Shown here: piece by piece, positions 10,691-22,486 of the stretch
How the letters are laid out: every line of letters begins with the position of its first letter
How positions within the stretch are numbered: position 1 is the first letter of the stretch
Source: Sesamum alatum
Taxonomy: Eukaryota; Streptophyta; Magnoliopsida; Lamiales; Pedaliaceae
DNA length: 64,000 nt
Direction: 5' to 3'
Assembly: GCA_034509735.1 (NCBI GenBank)
Contig: JACGWO010000001.1
Location: forward strand, 33,235,966-33,299,965
Translations under genes and position numbers: made by a program
Notes under the pieces: generated by a model
The model's database searches: none
The model's input: only the letters and a program-made list of their open reading frames with translations
Told to the model about the DNA's origin: nothing

Positions 10691-11506
10691 GTCCTTCATG
10701 CCTAGCATGTTGGACCTCTCGCGGTTGGTCAGCCCTTTGGCTGTCTATCCTGAATCCTCTAAGTAAGGGTTAAGCGGCTGTGTCTGATGGCTGGATTCCA
10801 TCACTTGATTCCTCAAGGATCAGCTCATCAGGTTAGATATCCTCCGGGAAGCCTTGCTCCAAGAATACTGCATTTCTTGAAACAAACACCTTTTGTTCCA
10901 AGGGGTCATAAAAGTAATAACCCGCAGTTTCCTTAGGGTATCCAACGGACCTGCATAAGCTAGACCTGGATTCTAGCTTATCTCCCACTAACCTCTTGAC
11001 GTATGCGGGGCTACCCCACACTTTCAAGTAGTTGTAAGACGCAGGCTTGCCGTGCCATATTTTCATATGGCGTTTGGGTCAATGTACTAGTAGGCGCTAA
11101 ATTCAACAATTTGGCTACCGCCTCTAGTGCATAGCCCCAAAAGGATAAGGGCAATTTTGTAAAACTCATCATAGACCGAACCATGTCCAACAGGGTTCGA
11201 TTCCTCCTTTCAAAGACACCATTTAACTGTGGTGTTCCTGGAGGTGTCCATTCTGATATTATACCATGTTCTTTTAGATAATCTAGGAACTCCGTACTAA
11301 GGTATTCACTGCCTCGGTCCGACCGTAGGACTTTAATTTTGCAGTTAGTCTGGTTCTGCACTTCAAGTCTGAATTCTTTAAACCTCTCAAGAGCTTCAGA
11401 CTTGTACCTCATTAGGTAAACATAACCATACCGTGAATGATCATCGGTAAATGTTATGAAGTAGGAGAACCCACCTCGGGCCTGCGTCCTTAGTGGTCCA
11501 CATACG
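10691..11506 (-). pseudogene. Integrase C-terminal half and linker of X
   Basis: 11011-11412 holds the integrase core part with SDRGSEY (second catalytic Asp) and LNGVFERRNRTLLD (catalytic Glu). 10833-11066 holds the C-terminal domain with YLKVWGSPAYVKRLVGDKL and GYPKETAGYYFYDP. The two are in different frames because of an indel near 11060. The domain is cut at 11506 by a solo B LTR and resumes at 13511. The GYVYLM stretch at 11413-11460 is intact. Confidence 0.85.
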
Positions 11507-13510
11507 TGTTAGAATAGGTGACCATGTAAGCCAATTTTGGCAGGAATATGTAACCTATATCTAGACAATTCTTTGGTATTTGATAAAAATATTTATGAAT
11601 AAAGAAGTGAAAATTCATATGACAATACTTTGTTTACGTTCACTTATCTGCATTTACGTTTCTGTTCACTACGCAAACAAAGCCCACAGACTGAGTAACG
11701 ATTTCGGGGACTGGGACTACGCTTGGAGGTAGGTCCATGAAATCAGTCTCACCGAATCAGTCCGGAAATCTCCAAGTCAAGGAATCCCGAAAATGGGTAC
11801 CGGGATTCCCTTTGAGACTTGCACTAAGCATCTGCTGTCGTATTTCATCGACGGGTGACGAAGGTCGTCTAAGCAGTGTTAGTGGGTCAGCGTGCTAGGA
11901 AGCAGCTGACTGAGGTGACTCGCGGGAACCGTCTTACGGAGGACCTTGAGTATGGTCAGCAAGGTATGACGCATATTCCCGGTTCCAACGGTACAGGCCA
12001 AGTCCTTTGACTTGAGGAACTGCTGAGTTTACCTGTGTGTCAAGTCTGTATCTTAGATATGGTGAGAGATTGCCAAAATACTCTTGAGTAGTCATAAGCC
12101 ATGTCTGGTGCAGCTCGGGTGCACAAAGTGACAGTAGTTTCCAAGAAAGGATTTGTCTCCTGTCAAAAGGTGTTGACAGTTGAGTCTCATATATGCTCTG
12201 TGTCTTGTCCCTGAAATCTGTGGCCACAGTGACTGAACAGAAGGGAAAAAGGTTTCCCTTGCGGCGTTTAGTGAGGACAGACCGACACTTAGGTCCAAAA
12301 TGGGTACCTGCATTTTCCGTGCCCTAGACCCTAAGTGATGAGACCGAAGACAGAAGGACAAGTGTACCGTTAGAGCCTAAATGTTCATCCCCGAATATTT
12401 CACCTAGTCTCTAGTGCCATGGACCGTTGCTAGATGGCCACCCATGGTAACGGACGGATTCTAGGAATCCGACCAAGTCTAGCTGAATGGTGAACCTAAA
12501 GAGTCACACACTATCCACACACACTTAGTATTTAATTTAGAATTAAATATTGGAGTAAAGGAATGATTAAATTAGATTTAATCGGGTCCTATGTTTTCTT
12601 GGAGAAATTAATTCTTTCTATTTGATCAAGGGAATTAAATTAATAAATAGGATTTATTAAAAAAGGGTTGATTTAATGGGCTTAGAATAAATTATAATAT
12701 TTATTTATTATATTATATTTATTCTTTTAGCCTTTTGGAATATTTAATAGGATTTAAATATTCCATTAAATTAAAATCAACGGTTGAGATGGAAAGGGGA
12801 GATGGAAGGCTAGGATTCGTTTGACTAGGTCAAACACTAGTTTGACTAGGTCAAAATCCTAGTCAAATTAGGTTACTTAGAGTTTGAGTTTAAAGAGGAT
12901 TAAACTCTTCCTTTATATAAACCTCTAGCTTCCAAAATTTGAGAGATTGATGATTCTTGAAAAACACACACAACACACACTCTCCCCTCTCCTACCTCTC
13001 GTCCGCCCCTCTCTCTTTCTCTAGCAAGAAAATATTTTTCCTTAGTTCTTTTTGTTCTTGGAACATCAAGAACTTAGACGAACCAATACCGTTAATTGAT
13101 AACGAGTTATTGATTCGTCCACTCCAAAAATAATACTTGTTCGTTGCTAGCACGACGTGCAAGATACGTGGGTGGATCGTGTGTCACGATTTGGAGGATC
13201 TCAAGAACGAGGTCTTGGTGCAAAACGGGGAACAACGCGAGTAGCAGTTGAAGACGAAAACGACAACGGGTAGGTCTCGTTTAAGATTTTCGTCCCTCTT
13301 TATTTTTTTCAACTCTATGGCCTCCATGATTTATTTAATTGTTTTATGATCATGAGATACACCGAACGCCCGGGAACCTCAAGTGCACACCCCTTGAGCG
13401 TGTTCTTTAAATTAAAAGCATGCCTTTTATTTGTAAATTTTAATATGTTTATTTTTACCGCGCTTCCGCATTCGCGCAATTCCCGGGACGATCCACCGGA
13501 TTTTCTTTCA
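11507..13510 (+). repeat. Solo family B LTR with TSD ATACG
   Basis: A complete 2004-bp LTR from TGTTAGAATAGG to TTTTCTTTCA, on the opposite strand to its host X. ATACG is present at 11502-11506 and 13511-13515, and removal restores the integrase reading. There is no internal region or PBS, so it is a product of LTR-LTR recombination. The same insertion site is occupied at 35196 in the inverted partner copy. Confidence 0.93.
12914..12920 (+). promoter_or_regulatory. TATA box of solo B LTR
   Basis: TATATAA lies downstream of the TTGAC palindromes and upstream of a long CT-rich stretch (about 12965-13023) resembling a plant pyrimidine patch. Equivalent boxes are seen in the plus-strand LTRs near 21520, 49942, 52071 and 61043. 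Confidence 0.6.
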
Positions 13511-14147
13511 ATACGTCTATATGGACCAAGTCCAACAGACCTGTGGCAAGCCTACTTTGTCCTACAAAGGGCTTCTTGGTCATTTTCCCTCTTAGACAGG
13601 ATTCACAAGTTGGTAGATCGCTCAAGTCCCCAACCTCTAGGTTCTTGGAGTCTACCAACCTCTTCATCCTGTCTTGGGATATGTGACCTAGCCTAGCGTG
13701 CCACAGACGTGCGTTCCCGTTATTATCTAATTTTCGTTTGTGTTGAGTGTTGAGAACGAAATTCGTTTGTTGCAAGATATAGAGCCTGTTATGCAATGTA
13801 CCAAGTAGATGAGCAATTCCACACCTCATCAAATAAAAGCATTTTTTATTGATTCTAAACTCATAACCACTATTGTCCAACAATGGAATGGAGATGATGT
13901 TTTTAATCATACTAGGTACAAAATAAACTTGCTCTAAATCTATGCTAATATTATCACTAATCACTAGAGTGGCGGATCCTACTGCTTCTGCCGAGATGGC
14001 CTTGCCATTCCCAAGCTTCAGGATCATGTCCCCGCTACCCAGTTTTCTGCTTCTTTTCAACACCTGCAAGTTATTGCAAATGTGAGCTCCACAGCTGGTA
14101 TCTAATACCCAAGAGGCAGAATTAGTGACCATATTAACCTCAATCAC
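13511..14147 (-). pseudogene. Protease and integrase N-terminus of X
   Basis: An open stretch from ATG 14147 through a protease with the active-site tract WVLDTSCGAHICN (normal copia tract DTGC; here Ser replaces Gly), the GAG-pre-integrase domain with LWHARLGHISQDR and TCESCLRGKM (HHCC zinc ligands), and the start of the integrase core with LVHIDV. It reads directly into the solo LTR at 13510. The Gly-to-Ser change also occurs in the partner copy at 34600 (there with Asp to Glu as well). Confidence 0.87.
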
Positions 14148-14748
14148 ATAAATACCTTGGTTCGAGAAGAGTTTGGGGCACTCTCTCTTCCAATGCCCTT
14201 TCTCACGGCAGTTGATACATATGTCATATGCCTTCGACTGTTGCTTGGAGACAACCTTTCCCTTTCCTTTGCCTTTCCCCTCTTTGGCAATGGGAACACT
14301 CTTAGTGTTCGTAGCTGCTTTGACGGCCTTTCCCTTCCTTTCTTCTTATTCCAACGTCCGACACCTTTGCCTTTCGTATTAGAAGTTGAAGCACCTCCAA
14401 ACAATACCGAAGGCGTGGACTTCTTAGTCGTTGCCTCGTACTGCACCAACATATTGATCAACTCATGAATGCCCTTCTCAAGTGCGTTCATGTTTGTAGT
14501 TGACGATAAATTGGTCAAAGGAGGGTGGGAGTGACTGAAGGATCCATCTATGTACGTTTTCATTATCGAGACCTGCCTTTAGGTCCTCGAGCTTTTCCAC
14601 CAGGGTAAGCATTTTAACCCCGTGCTCTTGTACAGAGGATCCTTCTGTCATTTTAGTTCCAAATAACGCCTTCGTCGTGACATACCTAGTATGCCGGTCC
14701 GGGACTGCATAGCAATCCTTAGGGCGAGCCATAATGGAAGGGACATCG
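14148..14748 (-). pseudogene. gag: gag C-terminal part of X
   Basis: Gag from the middle (ARPKDCYAVPDRHTRY) to the zinc knuckle, in two frames: 14478-14732 and 14144-14563. A one-base insertion just before MNALEKG causes the shift, and the identical insertion is present at 34205-34215 in the partner copy. A further indel near 14345 shifts the frame again (RWNKKKGRERPSK). Gag is cut at 14748 by the E1 insertion; CATCG (14744-14748) is the flanking pentamer. Confidence 0.82.
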
Positions 14749-16992
14749 TGAAAGGATTGTGTGGATCGGCCCGGGAGATTAACGCGTATAGTGGAAGCGC
14801 GAAATAGTGTGTAATTACAAAATACAAAGCATAATTAAAAGGAATTTAAATTATGCATAACATACATAAACGAATCAAGGGGTGTGCCCTTGATTCTCCC
14901 GGGCGTTCGGTGTATCTCATGTTCAATAAAACACAACATGGAGGCCATAGAATTGAAACCGAAAAAAACGAAATTAAAGAACCTACCCGGTTGTAGTTTT
15001 GTCTTCGTTTCGGCTACATGCATTGTTCCCCGTTTTGCACCAAGATCTCAAAGAAGAGACCCTCTAAATCATCTCACTCGCTCCACCGGAAAGCAAACAA
15101 CCCTTGTGCTAGCAAGAAATTATTTTGGGGAGAAGAGACATCGATACACGCTATGAATTAACGCAATCAATGTCTCTTATGTTCTTAACTTGATTAAAAT
15201 CAAGAAGAACAAAGTAGAATTCTTGGAGAGAAGAAAGAGGGTGGACGAAAATTTGAGGGAGATGAGAGATGAGAGTTGTAGAGAATAGTAGGTGTGAGTG
15301 TGTGTTATTTTGAGTATTTATAGAAGATGGAATTTCCTATTCCTTCTCAAACTCTTTCAAAGAGACACACTTTGACTAGGATTTTGACCTAGTCAAATCC
15401 TAGTCAAATTAGGCTTTGATTAAGTCAAATTAATCATAGCCCTTCATCTCATCATTTCTCTAGATCAAATCTTGTCCATCCATTTTGATGGGCTTTATGG
15501 AATGGGCCTATTTAATTCTAAATTAAATATTCCCATGGACTTTATATTAAATCATATTTAATATACTAAGCCCATTAATTAATTAATGGAAAGGACTTAT
15601 TTAATTCTAAATTAAATAGTCCCATGGACTTTATATTAAATCCTATTTAATATACCAAGCCCATTAATTAATTCCATAGAATGGGATTGTTTAATTCTAA
15701 ATTAAATAGTCCCATGGACTTTATATTAAATCCTATTTAATATACCAAGCCCACTAATTAATTAATTCACCCTTTTAATCTAATTAAAAGGGAAGCCCAT
15801 GCTTTATAAAATTCATAAATCTAATTTATGAATTCAAGCCCGATTATTCCAAATAATTCATCGAGGCTTGAATCTCCAAGAAGTATAATTTAATTCCATT
15901 AAATTAAACCTTCTCCTGGAATTAATTCCAAATTAATTCCCTTTCATTTGGTTTAGCGGGTGTGACTCTTTAGGTTCACCTTTCAGCTAGACTTGGACCT
16001 ACTTCCTGTTATTTCATAACCAAAGTAGTCGGTTACCATGGGTGGCCATCTAGCAACGGTCCATGGCACTAGAGACTAGGTGAATATGTGGTGTGAACAT
16101 TTAGGCTCCGAGTTATACGCAGGTGCGGTCCTACCGACACTCGATACGTACGGGTACGGTCCTACTGTCGCCTGTCTCCTGGCCTTTAGTCTAGGGGTCA
16201 GTTCCCATCCTTGACTAGGGAACTCTGCATAATGCTCGAGATAGGTTTAACTCGACGCAGGAAATCCTTTCCTACTACATCAAGTGCTATGGCCATAGAC
16301 TTTGTGAGTCTAAACCATCTCCGAGGGCATAGGAGATCTTGCTGTCATATCCTTTGATAGGGGACAGATCCTATCTTGGAATTCACCGTTCTTACATACT
16401 CCGACTGCACTGGACGAGGCTTATGATGACCATGTGATATAATCGGTCAAATTTCACCAGATCCAAGATACAGCCTTAGTATGTAGGGGACTGCCATGAT
16501 CCTCAAGTCCGAGGACTAATCCTGTACTATCGGAACCGGGAATACGAGTCATACCGACCAAGCCCGAGTAGCTTCCATATGACGATTCCCGCGAGTCACC
16601 TCAATCGGCCGCTCCCCAGCAGGCCGACCCACTAACACTGCTTAGACGATCCTCGTCACCCATCGATGAAACACGACAGCAGATGCTTAGTGCAAGTCTC
16701 AAATGGATTCTCGATGCCCTGTCTCGAGATTCCTTTGACTTGGAGTATTTCAGACTGATTCGGCGAAACTGATTTCATGAACCTACCTCCAAGCGTAGTT
16801 CCAATTTTCCAAAATGTTATTTCAGTCTGTGGGCGTTTGTTGTGACATCGTAACGATTCAAGCAGTAAGTACAACAAACCCATGCCTATGAATCCTTACT
16901 ACATTCATTAACATAAGATTACTTGTTCACAGATTGACGAATGGTTCTCAGAACAGCCAATACCATTGACTTTCTGGTCACCTATTCTAACA
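14749..16992 (-). repeat. 3' LTR of E1 (family C, 2244 bp)
   Basis: A complete C LTR from CCTATTCTAACA (right end) to TGAAAGGATTGTGTGGATC (left end, plus-strand reading). It contains a perfect 10-bp stem hairpin (14872-14896), a closing stem (GCCCGGGAGA 14769-14778 with TCTCCCGGGC 14895-14904), a three-unit tandem repeat, and palindromes at 15770-15792 (centre CTA), 15810-15834 (arm AATTCATAAAT, centre CTA) and 15918-15940 (arm GGAATTAATT, centre CCA). Confidence 0.9.
15501..15766. repeat. Three-unit tandem repeat in C LTR
   Basis: Units at 15501-15589, 15590-15679 and 15680-15766 (87-90 bp). Each carries an ATTTAATT palindrome with centre CTA, CCCATGGACTT, and an ATTAAAT palindrome with centre CCT. 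The copy of this LTR at 5826-6938 has two units, so unit number varies. Confidence 0.8.
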
Positions 16993-17007
16993 ATCTCCCA
17001 CTTGACC
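16993..17007 (-). other. Polypurine tract of E1
   Basis: On the minus strand it reads GGTCAAGTGGGAGAT immediately before the LTR, as in X, B and A2. This shows that 14749-16992 is a 3' LTR. Confidence 0.85.
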
Positions 17008-20000
17008 AATAAGTCAATTACCCACTTTGTTCAGAATCCTCTGAGTATGAGTAATCTACGATACCAACTAAGGTATTGTGAGTCCACTTATATTTCCTTG
17101 CGAAGCAATACGGTCTATCCGTGTTACCTCTATTCACCATTGCCTCCTAGAGATGGTGGTTGTCTAGAATATTTTCGTGGATCTTGTGATCAGATCTCGT
17201 GCCAATACTCCCATAGCCGAGTTGCCTGCCATATAGGCGAACATGGCTTGGTCGTGCTAGGCGCCACGTCCATCGTATGGACGCGGTCTTCATCAGTGAC
17301 CACTATCCGATGCACTCGTCATTGGGCCTGACTGTGCATACCTTTGAGACTAGCTGGTTTTCACTTATGCTCTGGAAGCTAGTATCGCTTTAGCCTTCCA
17401 AAGCAACTCTCAACAGACGGTGCATCATGAACACATCTTTAGTCCTTATTCAGGTACTAAGGATCGTTCTTGATTGTTGTCTTCAACCCCTCAGTGCATT
17501 ACCGATTTATGTTGAGCCATGCTAGAAGCACTCTCAACATCGGTTCCTATGCACCGAGTAAACATATCATATGTTTGCCTAAGGTTAAGACGTAGGGGAT
17601 ACTCAACATCCAAGCCTTCTCATTAGTCCACCGTGACTAAGTCTTGAATGGCTTGATGCTTTATGCATAGTATCCAAGTTTTCTCATCAGTCTTACTATG
17701 ACTGAGTCTCGAACAACTTGTCCCTCTACATGTTTGAGTTTTCTCATGAGTCTATCACTGACTGAATCTTTGAAAAACTCAATTTATGATATGTATGTGG
17801 GAACCCTTAAAATGTCATGGAGAATTTTCGTGATTTACAGTTGTGTTTTAGTGATTCCTAATGTCTTGAATTAATCCATGGATCAAGACATTACACACTT
17901 AAACACATGGAACACCATTTCTACTCCCACTGATCACCTACGTTGTTTAAGACCGAGTCATGCTCCGTATGAGCTCGTCAAAACGAATATTCCAGTTATG
18001 CGGTGTTTCAAACCTTGTTTGAATTTCCTAGTGGATTCTATAGCTCCTCTCCATAAATCCTACCATGATGTCCAACATCACGTTCCGTAGGTCATTTGGA
18101 TTACTATCCAAATTTGACCGAACATATCCCGATCACTCGTACCTCTTACGACATTCGGGTTCGTTCTTAAAAGGACTTGGAATATGATCAATTTAAGTAA
18201 GAAATGCAATTATAAGCAACGTTTAGCATTATTCTGTCGTAAACCTACACAAACCAGACACCGAGTCTAATTTGTCTCCCACTAGTCCCTTGATGTATGT
18301 AGGATCCTTCTACATGCTCAAGGACTTTGTTGGGACATAGGCTTGCCAAACCATGGCTCCTTGTGCGTGACTCCTAGCAAAGTGCCACGTTCCTTACGTT
18401 GGCAATTTTGAGTCTACGTCTACACGGGCTAAGGTAATTGGGCGAAACTTCGGTCGATCTTCGTCCAACGAGATTCGATCGTTCCCTTTATCAGAGACCG
18501 TCATACTTGGCCTTTACAGGAAATGTTTCATTGAGAATTCCATTCTCAACTTGGATGCTCAAGAGCTCCCACTAAATACACGGCCTTTTCGATCCTATCG
18601 AAACAGGTTTAATTTTGCAACCATTTATGGTTCTCCTCCTTAAGTCTAATTCCCAAACCTCCTATGGGACCTTTAGACTTTTGAACCCTCTTATGGTCTT
18701 GTATATTAGTAACCTACAGTTGTCTTATTCGCTCCCTTCCAATAGACTATTTGGCAAGCCTACTTTGTCCAACAAAGAGCTTTCGGACTTTCTTCTTCAT
18801 AAAAGACTTGTAAATTTAGTCGATTCGAATCATCTATTTCTAGATTCATTGAACTTTCCAATTTACTTATCTTTTAATAAGAGGAAATGTCCTAGCTGTG
18901 GCAGATGCCAAATCTGTAAGTTAGTCTTGATTAATCCTATTTAGATAATTTGAATTTTGAGTATCCATAAACCTTTTATGGATGGTATTTTAGGAATTTA
19001 CATACAAACACTAGCAAACATGAATCAATATTCAATAATTTTGTTTGATCAAATATGTATGTAATAAAACGTTTGTCCAACAAAGAGACATACTTTTGAT
19101 CATGCTAGGTTACGTAATTCCTATATTATCCTAACATGATCACGATTATGGGCCTAACAAGTCTCTAGTCCTTTTCATCAATGGACCTTGCCATTGTTGA
19201 ATCCTAGAACTGTTCTTGGCTTTTAAGTCCTTATTCACTTTCTGCAAACCACCAGCAGATTAGTGATAGGAATGTTATCAAATACCAAATAGAGTAAAAG
19301 TGATCATGTCAATACTCAATATCAAATTTTACCTATATTGGAGAGAGGTTTAGGATGCTCCCCTTTCCAATGGCCCTCTTTACGACAGTGAATGCTTACG
19401 TTTTTAGAATCTATGAACTTGACTGCTTGAACCTTTTGCTCTTTCCTTTACCTCCACCTTGTGTTGTAAAGGAACAGCACTTGAAGTGCTTAATAGTTGA
19501 TGTCACCTTACCCTTCTTCCTCTTTTGGCGTCTGGCATCTTTGTCTTTCGCTATGGAGGTTGAAACCTCTCCTACTAGTACCGACGGTGCAGATTTTGCA
19601 ACCGTTGCTTCGTACTAGACCAACATAATTACCAACCTATGAAGATCTTTTCTAAGCTCATTCATGTTGATAATTAATGGTTCGTAGGAGGGAGGAAGAG
19701 ACTGAAGGATCATGTCAATGTACGTCTCTTTTTCAAGACTGACATGGAGGTCTTTTGAGCTTCTCCACTAGGGATTGCATCATCACTCCATGTTCTTTGT
19801 ACCGACATCCCTTTCGTCATCTTAGCTCCAAACATGCCTTCGTTGCATTTTACCCCACATGTTGGTCCAAGACCATATGGACATGATGCAAACGAAGCAT
19901 AGGTTGAGCCAACACCATTATATCCTACTTGCCGGTGGTCATCCTTCAACTTTTGAACGCCAAGCGTTACCTTAGTTGTCGACCCCTCCGGCAAGGGCTG

Positions 20001-20102
20001 AGGAACGTCCTCATTCCGGTATGTGAGTTAAGGTTCTGAAAATCTAAGACCATCTTAAGATTTCGCAGTCAATCCCTGTAATTGGTTCCCTTTTAATAAG
20101 CC
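17008..20102 (-). pseudogene. Decayed gag-pol remnant of E1
   Basis: About 3.1 kb with no long frame, against about 4.1 kb for the B internal region. Landmarks on the minus strand, in polyprotein order: a gag N-terminal trace (EGSTTKVTLGVQKLKDDH, 19900-19994); gag C-terminus with a damaged zinc knuckle (about 19340-19410, first and last Cys lost, HCRKEGHWK kept); an integrase tail trace matching VKRLVGDKLDS (about 18260-18300); an RT trace WNIRFDELIRS (about 17965-18005); then RNase H-like sequence near the PPT. Long deletions and many stops mean this is an old copy. E2 has the same decayed body. Confidence 0.75.
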
Positions 20103-22104
20103 TCTTAGAATAAGTGACCATGTAAGCCAATTTTGGCAGGAATATGTAACCTATGTCTAGACAATTCTTTGGTATTTGATAAAAACATTTATGAATAAAG
20201 AAGTGAAAATTCATATGGCAATACTTTGTTTACGTTCACTTATCTGCATTTACATTTCTGTTCACTACGCAAACAAAGCCCACGGACTGAGAAACGATTT
20301 CGAGGACTGGGACTACGCTTGGAGGTAGGTCCATGAAATCAGTCTTACCGAATCAGTCCGGAAATCTCCAAGTCAAGGAATCCCGAAAATGGGTACCGGG
20401 ATTCCCTTTGAGACTTGTACTAAGCATCTGTTGTCGTATTTCATCGACGGGTGACGAAGGTCGTCTATGCAGTGTTAGTGGGTCAGCGTGCTAGGAAGCA
20501 GATGACTGAGGTGACTCGCGGGAACCGTCTTACGGAGGACCTTGAGTATGGTCAGCAAGGTATGACGTGTATTCCCGATTCCAACAGTACGGGCCAAGTC
20601 CTTTGACTTGAGGAACTGCTGAGTTTACCTGTGCATCAGGTCTATATCTTAGATATGGTGAGAGATTGCCAAAATACTCTTGAGTAGTCCTAAGCCATGT
20701 CTAGTGCAGCTCGGGTGTACAAAGTGACAGTAGTTTCCAAGAAAGGATCTGTCTCCTGTCAAAAGGTGTTGACAGTTGAGTCTCATATATGCTCTGTGTC
20801 TTGTCCCTGAAATCTGTGGCCACAGTGACTGAACAGAAGGGAAAAGGTTTCCCTTGCGGCGTTTAGTGAGGACAGACCGACACTTAGGTCCAAAATGGGT
20901 ACCTGCATTTTCCGTGCCCTAGACCCTAAGTGATGAGACCGAAGACGGAAGGACAAGTGTACTGTTAGAGCCTAAATGTTCATCCCCGAATATTTCACCT
21001 AGTCTCTAGTGCCATGGACCGTTGCTAGATGGCCACCCATGGTAACGGACGAATTCTAGGAATCCGACCAAGTCTAGCTGAATGGTGAACCTAAAGAGTC
21101 ACACACTATCCACACACACATAGTATTTAATTTGGAATTAAATATTGGAGTAAAGGAATGATTAAATTAGATTTAATCGGGTCCTATATTTTCTTGGAGA
21201 AATTAATTCCTTCTATTTGATAAAAGGAATTAAATTAATAAATAGGATTTATTAAAAGGGTTGATTTAATGGGCTTAGAATAAATTATAATATTTATTTA
21301 TTATATTATAGTTATTCTTTTAGCCTCTTGGAATATTTAATAGGATTTAAATATTCCATTAAATTAAAATCAACGGTTGAGATGGAAAGGGGAGATGGAA
21401 GGCTAGGATTCGTTTGACTAGGTCAAACACTAGTTTGACTAGGACTTTGACTAGGTCAAAATCCTAGTCAAATTAGGATACTTAGAGTTTGAGTTTAAAG
21501 AGGATTAAACTCTTCCTCTATATAAACCTCTAGCTTCCAACATTTGTGAGATTGATGATTCTTGAAAAACACACACAAAACACACACTCTCTCCTCCCCT
21601 CTCTCGTCCGCCCCTCTCTCTCTCTCTCACCAAGAAAATATTATTTTCTTGTTCTTTTGTTCTTGGAACAATTGAACAAAGGAAGATCGATCCCGTTAAT
21701 TCATAACGCGTAGTTGATCTATCCTCTCCAATATAATACTTGTTCGTTGCTAGCACGACGTACAAGAATACGTGGGTGGATCGTGTGTCACGATTTGGAG
21801 GATCTCAAGAATGAGATCTTGGTGCAAAACGGGGAACAACGCGAGTAGCAGTTGAAGATGAAAACGACAACGGGTAGGTCTCGTTTAAGATTTTCGTCCC
21901 TCTTTATTTTTTCAACTCTATGGCCTCCATGATTTCTTTAATTGTTTTATGATCATGAGATACACCGAACGCCCGGGAACCTCAAGGGCACACCCCTTGA
22001 GCGTGTTCTTTAAATTAAAAGCATGCCTTTTTTATTTAATATGTTTATTTTACCGCGCTTCCGCATTCGCGCAATTCCCGGGACGATCCACCGGATTTCT
22101 TTCA
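20103..22104 (+). repeat. Family B LTR in plus orientation
   Basis: A near-complete B LTR ending TTTCTTTCA at 22104. Its first bases are altered (TCTTAGAATAAG instead of TGTTAGAATAGG), consistent with a join to E1 inside a shared CTCTTAG. It is followed by CCACT from a minus-strand B LTR, so it probably sat inside the 5' LTR of X before a deletion removed its left flank. The hairpin at 21981-22001 (arm CTCAAGGG) is perfect. Confidence 0.85.
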
Positions 22105-22486
22105 CCACTAACACTGCTTAGACGACCTTCATCACCCGTCGATGAAATACGACAGCAGATGCTTAGTGCAAGTCTCAAAGGGAATCCCGGTACCCATTTT
22201 CGGGATTCCTTGACTTGGAGATTTCCGGACTGATTCGGTAAGACTGATTTCATGGACCTACCTCCAAGCGTAGTCCGAATCCCCGAAATCGATTCTCAGT
22301 CCGTGGGCATTGTTTGCATAGTGAACAGATATGTAAAAAAACAGATATAAGTGAACGTAAACAAAGTATTGCCATATGAACTTTTCACTTCTTTATTCAT
22401 ATATGTTTTATCAAACACATGAAATTGTCTAGACATAGGTTACACATTCCTGCCAAAATTGGCTTACATGGTCACCTATTCTAACA
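22105..22486 (-). repeat. Outer end of the 5' LTR of X
   Basis: The first 382 bases (minus strand) of a B LTR, ending at the terminus CTATTCTAACA at 22486 and followed by CACCT (22487-22491), the same pentamer that precedes the 3' LTR of X at 6934-6938. This links the two ends across 15.5 kb. Confidence 0.88.

Larger units (their letters stand above)
14749..20102 (-). mobile_element. Element E1 (family C LTR), 3' part
   Basis: A minus-strand element with 3' LTR 14749-16992, PPT 16993-17007 and a decayed internal region to 20102. It lies in gag of X. Its leader, PBS and 5' LTR are missing: at 20102 the sequence passes into a plus-strand B LTR through a shared CTCTTAG. The related E2 continues past this point into its leader (27461 on), showing what was lost. 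Confidence 0.8.
6939..22486 (-). mobile_element. Element X (family B), nested and internally deleted
   Basis: A minus-strand copia element with 3' LTR at 6939-8938, PPT, RNase H, RT, integrase, protease and part of gag, and the outer end of its 5' LTR at 22105-22486. It is flanked by CACCT at 6934-6938 and 22487-22491, and removing it rejoins a C LTR in register, which fixes its limits. It was hit by a solo B LTR in integrase (11507) and by E1 in gag (14749). A later deletion removed its gag start, leader, PBS and most of its 5' LTR. Confidence 0.85.

Noticed and set aside
13455..13510. Protein ends such as LKENPVDRPGNCANAEAR after integrase.
   Set aside because: This is LTR sequence read through after the insertion point, not a natural C-terminus.
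13346..13696. A 116-codon plus-strand frame (MIMRYTERPGTSSAHPLSV...), with similar ones at 21949 and, on the minus strand, 35010 and 43322.
   Set aside because: It covers the LTR end and antisense integrase; a by-product of repeated sequence.
17000..20100. Plus-strand frames at 17878, 18615 and 19355 (and 25203, 25965, 26783).
   Set aside because: They are antisense to decayed E1/E2 gag-pol; motifs such as WNIRFDELIR appear only on the minus strand.
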